Of a stretch of DNA of 37,192 nt, positions 32,242-37,192 are shown in pieces (position 1 is the first letter of the stretch; every line of letters begins with the position of its first letter). Position numbers and translations under genes: made by a program. Origin of the DNA: Candidatus Bathycorpusculum termitum (GTDB taxonomy: Archaea; Thermoproteota; Bathyarchaeia; Bathyarchaeales; Bathycorpusculaceae); the NCBI GenBank assembly GCA_031254875.1, contig JAIRTW010000045.1, positions 1 to 37,192 on the forward strand, in the 5' to 3' direction. The notes beneath the pieces were generated by a model. It saw only the letters and a list, made by a program, of their open reading frames with translations. It had not been told where the DNA came from and made no database searches.

Positions 32242-32264
32242 CCCGCCATAGATTAAACGGCGGG
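32242..32264 (+). terminator. Hairpin after the Fpg-like gene
   Basis: CCCGCC (32242-32247) pairs with GGCGGG (32259-32264) around an 11-nt loop, starting 4 nt after the stop codon. An AT-rich tract with TTTT follows at 32277-32280. It is a reasonable terminator. Confidence 0.5.
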
Positions 32265-32292
32265 TATAAGCATTAGTTTTAAAAGGTTGACA

Positions 32293-32301
32293 ATAAATAT
32301 C
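32293..32301 (+). promoter_or_regulatory. TATA box for the PPOX gene
   Basis: AATAAATAT is centred about 37 nt before the ATG at 32334, leaving a leader of roughly 10 nt. Confidence 0.4.
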
Positions 32302-32333
32302 CCAAGTTACTCCTATCATGTGATGGTGGTTGA

Positions 32334-32762
32334 ATGGGAATTAAACTATCCAAATCCGATAAAGCCTTTATACAAAAGCTCCCCGTTGGGCGTCTAGCAA
32401 CAGCAACCGAGGACTGTGAACCAGTTGTGCGGCCGGTTTGGCCCGTCTTTGACGGCGTCTACTTCTACATAGCATCTGACCCTGACACCCCTAAACTGGA
32501 ACATATCGAAACCAACCCACAGGTTTCCTTAGTTATCGATGACTACGACCGTGAAAACTGGTCTAATATCAAGGGTATCCGTATCCAAGGAGAAGCAGAG
32601 TTGCTCTGGAACGGAGAAGAATACCGCTATGCCCATGATCTGCTTAAAGAAAAGTTCCCCGAATATCAAACAGAAACGGGCGGCTGGAAAGAAGGTGACC
32701 TGCCCATAATCAAGATTACCCCAACCAGCTTTTACCGTTGGACTCAGGGCAACTGGAAATAA
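32334..32762 (+). CDS. Pyridoxamine-5'-phosphate-oxidase-like (PPOX class) flavin/F420-binding protein
   Basis: This 142-residue single-domain split-barrel protein shows the PPOX pattern. The helix LSKSDKAFIQKLPVGRLATATEDCEPVVRPVWPVF is followed by the strand YFYIASDPDTPKLEHIETNPQVSLVIDDY. The segment GIRIQGEAELL and the closing strand IIKITPTSFYRW complete the barrel. Members bind FMN, F420 or haem as dimers. The cofactor here cannot be told from sequence; archaeal members of this length with TPKLEHIETNPQVSLV are often F420-linked reductases. It is complete and has a good TATA box. It stands alone between the Fpg-like gene and a membrane-protein gene. Confidence 0.88.
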   Translation: MGIKLSKSDKAFIQKLPVGRLATATEDCEPVVRPVWPVFDGVYFYIASDPDTPKLEHIETNPQVSLVIDDYDRENWSNIKGIRIQGEAELLWNGEEYRYAHDLLKEKFPEYQTETGGWKEGDLPIIKITPTSFYRWTQGNWK

Positions 32763-33032
32763 GATATTAACCCCTGATACACCTCTGCTTATTATACACT
32801 CCAACGCACAAGTACAAACGAGACCCTTTGAGTATTAACTCCTTTGCTACGCTAATGTCCTTGGTGGCAACTGATATGCTAACTCAACATATTGGTAAGC
32901 TAATTCGGCTAAAAACCATCCACAAACTGTTTTTGGATGTTTGCCGCTTTAGCATATAGCCGTTGTGGCATAGTATTTTTAACTCTGGAGTAAACAACAA
33001 ATTTTTAAGTGACACTTCTTAACGTTTGCTTT

Positions 33033-33830
33033 ATGGAGAACATTAACCCCCTCTTTATATTGCAACCCATAATCGTCATAGCTCTCAACAGCGCTCTCAT
33101 GATTTACTGGTACAAAAAACGGCGCTTCCATACAAATGTCTGGATATACACCCTGGTTGCATATGGAGTTGCCATCGCACTCAAGTTTGTGGTACAGTTG
33201 CCAACCATCCATCTCGTACAAGACGCGGGCGGGGTCGTATTAGGCATCTATTATGGGGCGCAAACGATGATTTTTGAGGTGGGACTAGCTTATGCATTGG
33301 CATATTTTGCGGTTAAACACGGCAAACTTGACCAGCGCGATGGGGAAGCATATGGCTCAGGTCTGGCTTTCTGGGAAAATGTATTTCTTATAAGCATTAT
33401 CTCACTTGTTAACTTGGTCAGTTGGTATTTTCTTATCGCTGGCGGAGGGTCGCTGGCGCAGTTAACCTATGACCAACTCGCTGAATCCGCACCTGTGCTG
33501 TTCTCATCTAATCCGCAGGCACTGGGACTTGTCGCACTAGGCACGGTTGAACGGATATCATCCGTCATGTTTCACATAGCATGGGGCTACCTCTGCTTTA
33601 TGGCGGTTGTATACCGCAAGAAAAAGCTGTTTCTTATAGCATTACCCATGGGTTTTGTGGATTTCTTTGTTCCATTCGCAGGGGCTTCCCTTGTGCTGTT
33701 TGAAGTTGGGCTTTTTGTCTTAGCCGCTACTTCACTATTTGTCGCTTGGTATGTTACAAAAGAGTTGCGAAGAGAACCCAAAATACCCCCTGCTATTCTA
33801 GAGAATTCAAATAGTGATGGGTCTTCTTAA
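33033..33830 (+). CDS. YhfC-like membrane protein (putative intramembrane protease family)
   Basis: The protein is 265 residues from the ATG at 33033. It has about seven membrane helices. GSGLAFWENVFLISIIS carries a membrane Glu, and GTVERISSVMFHIAWGYL carries a membrane Glu-Arg and a His one turn later. This Glu...Glu/His arrangement is the mark of the YhfC (DUF2324) group, related to glutamic-type and CPBP/PrsW intramembrane proteases. The target is unknown. The first ATG gives the natural MENINPLFILQP start; a codon 24 nt earlier (33009) is less likely. The C-terminal tail is hydrophilic (REPKIPPAILENSNSDGSS). A T-rich tract follows the gene. Confidence 0.72.
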   Translation: MENINPLFILQPIIVIALNSALMIYWYKKRRFHTNVWIYTLVAYGVAIALKFVVQLPTIHLVQDAGGVVLGIYYGAQTMIFEVGLAYALAYFAVKHGKLDQRDGEAYGSGLAFWENVFLISIISLVNLVSWYFLIAGGGSLAQLTYDQLAESAPVLFSSNPQALGLVALGTVERISSVMFHIAWGYLCFMAVVYRKKKLFLIALPMGFVDFFVPFAGASLVLFEVGLFVLAATSLFVAWYVTKELRREPKIPPAILENSNSDGSS

Positions 33831-33841
33831 CATCCGCGGTG

Positions 33842-34036
33842 TCAGCTATGTTTTGATCTATTGATGGCTTGCTTTTTATCCGACCTTTTTATTTTTTGAA
33901 CTTTTTCTTTTTTTCTTGATGCTTTTGTGGTTTTGTTTTTCGAAAAGGGAGTTGTGTTTCTGTATTTTCCCTCAAGTGTGTGTGTCACATAGAAGACCGC
34001 TGGATAGGCAAATATTGTTTGTTGCTTGTTGGTCAT
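33842..34036 (-). CDS. Possible small Lys-rich protein
   Basis: This 64-residue minus-strand frame starts at an ATG and gives MTNKQQTIFAYPAVFYVTH..., followed by a strongly basic tail (KNKTTKASRKKEKVQKIKR). It fills the gap between two plus-strand genes and overlaps neither. The first half looks like a small folded domain and the second like a nucleic-acid-binding tail. The T-rich plus strand could alternatively be the terminator of the membrane-protein gene, giving a Lys-rich reading by chance. Confidence 0.35.
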   Translation of the reverse strand: MTNKQQTIFAYPAVFYVTHTLEGKYRNTTPFSKNKTTKASRKKEKVQKIKRSDKKQAINRSKHS

Positions 34037-34132
34037 CTATCAAAATGTCTGCGTTTATCTGTATGTTTGGTTTGTAGCGAGATGGAAAGATTTATTTGTT
34101 GACATAGGGGTAAATTGCTTGGGTGTTTATGG

Positions 34133-34915
34133 ATGACGCTTAAGACCGGCAGATCATTAGGTCTCACAGCCAGTATAATCACACTTGTCACGCCCATCCT
34201 TATGGTGGTCGCTTATGCAGCTTTGATTATACAGCTTTTTAGTTTTCTCTCCTCTTTCTCTTCAGGTTTAACCGCGGGGTCTGTACTCAATTTTGGGGAT
34301 TTGGTGGCTATCAGTTCGATATTTCAAGGTTTAATGGCTGGTATGGGGATTTTATCGTTAGCTGGTTTTGTGCTTTTTATGGTGGCGATGTATTTTTTAG
34401 CCAACCACTACAATGAACCCCGTATCTTCCGTAATCTCCTCAAAGCTCTGTTGATAAATATAGGCACCGTTGTGACAGCCATTGTTATACTTGTTCTCTC
34501 CATATTTAGTGTTCTGGGCAGTGCTGTATTATTGAACCCCGCCAATGTGTCCTCCCTTTTCCTGAACCTTCTAATTGTTATCCTATTGGTAGTCGTGGTG
34601 TGTTATGCCGTATCGATTTATTGTGGTGTTCTCTACAAGCGATCCTTCGATATATTAGCGGCCAAATCAGGTGTGGGTGACTTTAGAACTGCGGGTTTAC
34701 TTTACTTAATCGGTGCAATACTACCAATCCCCATTATCGCTTGGATATCTTGGCTTTTCGCTACCCTGGGCTACCATAAACTCAAGCCGGATCAACCTTC
34801 CGTTGTAGTCAATCCCCCTCCACAGGATACTCCAACAACAAAACGGTGTTCTAACTGTGGTGCTGAAAATGTCGCAGATGCAAGCTATTGCTGTGCGTGT
34901 GGGAATCAAATATAG
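34133..34915 (+). CDS. DUF996-like membrane protein with C-terminal zinc ribbon
   Basis: This 260-residue protein (from ATG 34133) has about five membrane helices arranged as in the archaeal DUF996 family. The typical opening LKTGRSLGLTASIITLV, the middle LAGFVLFMVAMYFLANHYNEPRIFRNLL, and YKRSFDILAAKSGVGDFRTAGLLYLIGAIL are all present. After a Pro-rich linker (VVVNPPPQDTPTTK) it ends in a zinc ribbon, CSNCGAENVADASYCCACG, with two CxxC knuckles, presumably cytoplasmic. Function unknown. The TATA-like TTTATTTG at 34091-34098 supports ATG 34133 over a TTG at 34115. It is transcribed alone. Confidence 0.82.
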   Translation: MTLKTGRSLGLTASIITLVTPILMVVAYAALIIQLFSFLSSFSSGLTAGSVLNFGDLVAISSIFQGLMAGMGILSLAGFVLFMVAMYFLANHYNEPRIFRNLLKALLINIGTVVTAIVILVLSIFSVLGSAVLLNPANVSSLFLNLLIVILLVVVVCYAVSIYCGVLYKRSFDILAAKSGVGDFRTAGLLYLIGAILPIPIIAWISWLFATLGYHKLKPDQPSVVVNPPPQDTPTTKRCSNCGAENVADASYCCACGNQI

Positions 34916-34960
34916 CGGCAAGCGGATTTTGGGTACCCGTTTGATTTGTGGTTTGCAAAA

Positions 34961-34970
34961 ATTTTATATC
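34961..34970 (+). promoter_or_regulatory. TATA box for the double ferritin gene
   Basis: ATTTTATATC is centred about 38 nt before the ATG at 35004. The GTGAT just before that ATG resembles the archaeal ribosome-binding core, which supports 35004 rather than the GTG at 34995 as the start. Confidence 0.45.
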
Positions 34971-35003
34971 TTAGGTTTGGTTCCCTTTTAGTAAGTGATT
35001 TTT

Positions 35004-35984
35004 ATGGCTGTTAAGGTGACCCCAGATTATATTGATCTGTTAAACAATGCCGTTGAACATGAAATAGGTAGTTCAGTTCAATACATTCTTCAGCATGGAA
35101 AAATGGAGAAATTGATCAAAAAAATTATCCCTGAAAACATTCTACTCGATAAAACTGCCTATGATGCAGTCGGTAAATATCTTCGTGAAATTGCCATCCA
35201 AGAAATGAAACATGCCGCGGCCATCATCGAACGTATCTACTATCTCGGTGGAAAAGCAACCACCACATCAAATAAAGTCAACGTTGGTGGTAGCATAAGT
35301 GAATTCGCCAAGAATGGTGTCAAAGCCGAGGAAGAAGCCCTAACACTCTACCGCCAGATCATCGAAACCGCCGGAAAAATAGGCGACTGGCAGTCACGGG
35401 TGCTCTTCGAAAAAATCTACAGTGAAGAAGAAGAACACCTCTTCAAATTCCAAGAATACCTCAAGTTCCAAGATGAAAAAGACGAAACCAGCAAGGTGCC
35501 AATGCCGGAATGGAGAAGCATCTACACCAACGACTACTTTGCCCTCCTCAACAAAGCGGTATCAGCTGAAATCACCGGCGTTATCCAGTACACTAATCAA
35601 CATGAAAAAATGGCTTTTCTCAACCTCAGAGCGAAGAATACAGCGCTTGAAACAGTTACAGAAACAAACAAAGCTGGGGTAGTCAGCAAAATTCTCAAAG
35701 GCATCTTTATGCAGGAGATGGATCATCTCGAAAAAATCAGCGAACGCATCTACCTCCTTGAGGGTGAAGCCGCAACCAAACCCGATCCTCTGCCTGTAGT
35801 GGGTGAAACCGCTCAGGATTTCTTGGTATTAGATCACAAACTTGAAAGCGATACCATCATACTCTACCGCAAAATCATCGCTAAAGCCCTTGAACTCGGC
35901 GACATAACAACACGGCGCCTATTCGAAGATATCCTCATACAAGAAGAAGAACACTTCTGGATATTCGATGACTACGTAAAGTAA
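35004..35984 (+). CDS. Tandem ferritin-like/bacterioferritin-like two-domain protein
   Basis: This 326-residue protein is made of two ferritin-like four-helix bundles in tandem. Numbering from the in-frame GTG at 34995, domain 1 (about 8-160) keeps the di-iron set E23, E70xxH73, E112 and E145xxH148. Domain 2 (about 176-329) keeps E192, E241xxH244, E284 and E317xxH320. Ferritins store iron by oxidising it at this centre; other members of the fold are peroxidases or oxidases. Each half is about the length of a single bacterioferritin or Dps-like subunit, so a fusion of a duplicated gene is inferred. No haem-binding Met is obvious. The halves are clearly diverged (for instance EHEIGSSVQYILQHGKM against SAEITGVIQYTNQHEKM), so the duplication is not recent. 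Confidence 0.88.
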   Translation: MAVKVTPDYIDLLNNAVEHEIGSSVQYILQHGKMEKLIKKIIPENILLDKTAYDAVGKYLREIAIQEMKHAAAIIERIYYLGGKATTTSNKVNVGGSISEFAKNGVKAEEEALTLYRQIIETAGKIGDWQSRVLFEKIYSEEEEHLFKFQEYLKFQDEKDETSKVPMPEWRSIYTNDYFALLNKAVSAEITGVIQYTNQHEKMAFLNLRAKNTALETVTETNKAGVVSKILKGIFMQEMDHLEKISERIYLLEGEAATKPDPLPVVGETAQDFLVLDHKLESDTIILYRKIIAKALELGDITTRRLFEDILIQEEEHFWIFDDYVK

Positions 35985-36003
35985 TTTCTTTTTCCCTCTT
36001 TAG

Positions 36004-36035
36004 TTTAGGATTTGTTCTTTCTATTTCATCCTAAA
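36004..36035 (+). terminator. Hairpin after the double ferritin gene
   Basis: TTTAGGAT (36004-36011) and ATCCTAAA (36028-36035) are perfect complements around a 16-nt pyrimidine-rich loop, 19 nt after the stop codon. A T-rich run (TTTCTTTTTCCCTCTTT) precedes it. Either could end the ferritin transcript. Confidence 0.45.
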
Positions 36036-36185
36036 GACCTTAAGTTCTATGCTAATGATCTGTAGTACAGTGTCATGACTGGCGGAATTGAATTCATATG
36101 TGTTTTCGTTTTTATTGTTATTAATGTGGGCACTAGTCTGTTTTGTACTTGTTAATTTGTAATATATCGTCCCAGCCGGAAAACC

Positions 36186-36199
36186 TTATTTATTTTATA
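36186..36199 (+). promoter_or_regulatory. TATA box for the last gene
   Basis: TTATTTATTTTATA is a strong TATA match centred about 37 nt before the ATG at 36230, leaving a leader of about 10 nt. Just downstream the palindromic TTAGCTAA and a second TAGCTAAT (36198-36219) could be an operator. Confidence 0.5.
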
Positions 36200-36229
36200 G
36201 CTAATTTGTATTAGCTAATCATAGTCTAG

Positions 36230-36670
36230 ATGATGCTAAAATTGCAAGCAGAAAAGCAAAATGAACCTCCAGTTAAGACCTGCAAGGCTAACTTGCGTGT
36301 ACAGATAGTGGATGAACTTAGAATCGAATGGAAATCTATGTGGATCGAGCAATTCAACGATAAAGTTAGAGCTGAAGGCGTTTCAGTTGCGGATTATGAA
36401 CGCCTAAAAGTTAGTCGAGGCACCATACTGCATGCAACAAGAAGTTGTGAAACACCCGAATTCAAGGATATCTTGAAAGAAAATTTAGTTGAAAATCCCG
36501 ATCGCTATATTCAGCCAAACAATGTGGAAGGCGGATGGAGGAAATTTATAAAAACAAACATAACCAAAGGAACATTTAAAACAAAACGGGTTGCTGAGTA
36601 TGCACCGCCCCCTAAACCTAAGGGTAAACAACCCAAAAAGGGCGGCCGCGGATGGCTGCATACAGCTTAA
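36230..36670 (+). CDS. Hypothetical basic protein
   Basis: This 146-residue soluble protein is not recognised. It begins with a helical region (VQIVDELRIEWKSMWIEQFNDKVRAEGVSVADYERLKVS). The middle contains GTILHATRSCETPEFKDILKENL. The tail is basic and Pro-rich (KRVAEYAPPPKPKGKQPKKGGRGW), suggesting contact with nucleic acid. A strong TATA box upstream supports expression. It could be a lineage-specific DNA- or RNA-associated protein, or a remnant of a larger gene. No motif allows a choice. Confidence 0.6.
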   Translation: MMLKLQAEKQNEPPVKTCKANLRVQIVDELRIEWKSMWIEQFNDKVRAEGVSVADYERLKVSRGTILHATRSCETPEFKDILKENLVENPDRYIQPNNVEGGWRKFIKTNITKGTFKTKRVAEYAPPPKPKGKQPKKGGRGWLHTA

Positions 36671-37192
36671 CATTTTAGCGCTTGGTTCTGAACAAACTTG
36701 AAGCTGAGACGCTGATTGAGGGAAAATCAATTCATATCCGTGCAATGGGCTTATAATTAACTGTTTATATTTTGTTGCGAGTAAGTGCCTATCTGAGACA
36801 ATGATGCCCGCACATGTGGGCTGGGCGTATTAGGGTAGGGTTCGTATTTATTTTGGCCACAGCATAAATTACTAATTTGTCTTGAATCGTTTTTACATAT
36901 GTATGTTTGAACAAAAGATTCTGCCTTTTTCCTGCGGTAGTCTAAATCAATTCAGTTCTCAAATAACGTATGCTATCCGTATAGAAACTCTTTTAGCTAT
37001 TAGTTAATATGTCCTATTTGGCTGTGCTTGCTATCAGATGCACTGTATCTTAGCCGTTGAGTTTACCTGCATGAGTCTTAGCTTGACCCACAACGCTAAT
37101 CCTGACTTTTGACCTGCTAAGCGCGGGTGTTGTTGCAGGTGTGTGTTCTGAGTAAAATTTATGGTTGATAGGGTGTGTCCTATTTTGTTGCA
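36671..37192. other. Intergenic region at the window end
   Basis: This is over 500 bp without a convincing gene on either strand. A partial hairpin lies at 36808-36823 (GCCCGCACATGTGGGC). The plus strand becomes T/G-rich toward the end, like the upstream spacers of other genes in this window. No tRNA, repeat array or coding remnant was recognised. Confidence 0.4.

Overview
This window is archaeal chromosomal DNA. The informational genes are of archaeal type: RadA, EF-1A, class I TrpRS and LeuRS of the archaeal/eukaryotic form, an RqcH/NEMF protein, archaeal ApgM, and a Dpo4-like polymerase ending in a PCNA-interacting box. Several genes have TATA boxes about 25-30 nt before the start codon with little or no leader. 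The best guess at lineage is a Bathyarchaeia-like (TACK) archaeon. The large surface protein with GGGVY/NNT and InlB-type repeats would suit a gut- or host-associated habitat. Lineage and habitat are inferences from gene content; no rRNA or tRNA gene was recognised.

Layout. 1-3.45 kb holds the 3' part of a giant repetitive surface protein. 3.6-5.4 kb holds a decayed nucleotide-sugar dehydrogenase followed by a hyaluronan-synthase-like glycosyltransferase, both with an extreme G/T-rich coding strand. 5.5-8.1 kb holds a lineage-specific protein, a nested inverted-repeat element, and trpS on the minus strand. 8.7-12.3 kb holds a small hypothetical gene, apgM (minus), radA with a co-transcribed partner, and a 3-TM protein (minus). 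12.4-17.4 kb holds rqcH, a radical-SAM SPL-like gene in tandem with Y-family polymerase dpo4, and a PPC/DUF296 protein. 17.4-21.7 kb is an envelope/glycan block: a GT-C glycosyltransferase, a flippase-like UPF0104/LPG-synthase-TM protein, and a DPM-synthase-like GT2. 21.9-27.7 kb holds the EF-1A gene (tuf), an orphan radical SAM/SPASM enzyme (minus) and leuS. 27.8-31.1 kb holds two membrane-anchored surface proteins (parallel beta-helix and Kelch) around a multiply frameshifted B12-type radical SAM remnant. 31.3-37.2 kb holds an atypical Fpg/Nei glycosylase homologue, a PPOX flavin/F420 protein, a YhfC-like membrane protein, a DUF996-type zinc-ribbon membrane protein, a double-domain ferritin-like protein and a hypothetical gene.

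How the genes fit together. Informational and repair genes (radA, dpo4 with the SPL-like gene, the Fpg-like gene, rqcH, leuS, trpS, tuf) are mixed with surface and glycan genes. Most genes appear to be single transcription units. The clear tandem units are radA with the 11.5 kb gene, and the SPL-like gene with dpo4. No CRISPR array or intact mobile element was recognised. The strongest unusual signals are the nested inverted repeats at 6806-6982, the Fpg homologue whose catalytic N-terminus is buried, the orphan peptide-modifying radical SAM enzyme, the SPL-like/dpo4 pair, the two decayed genes, and the tandem ferritin.
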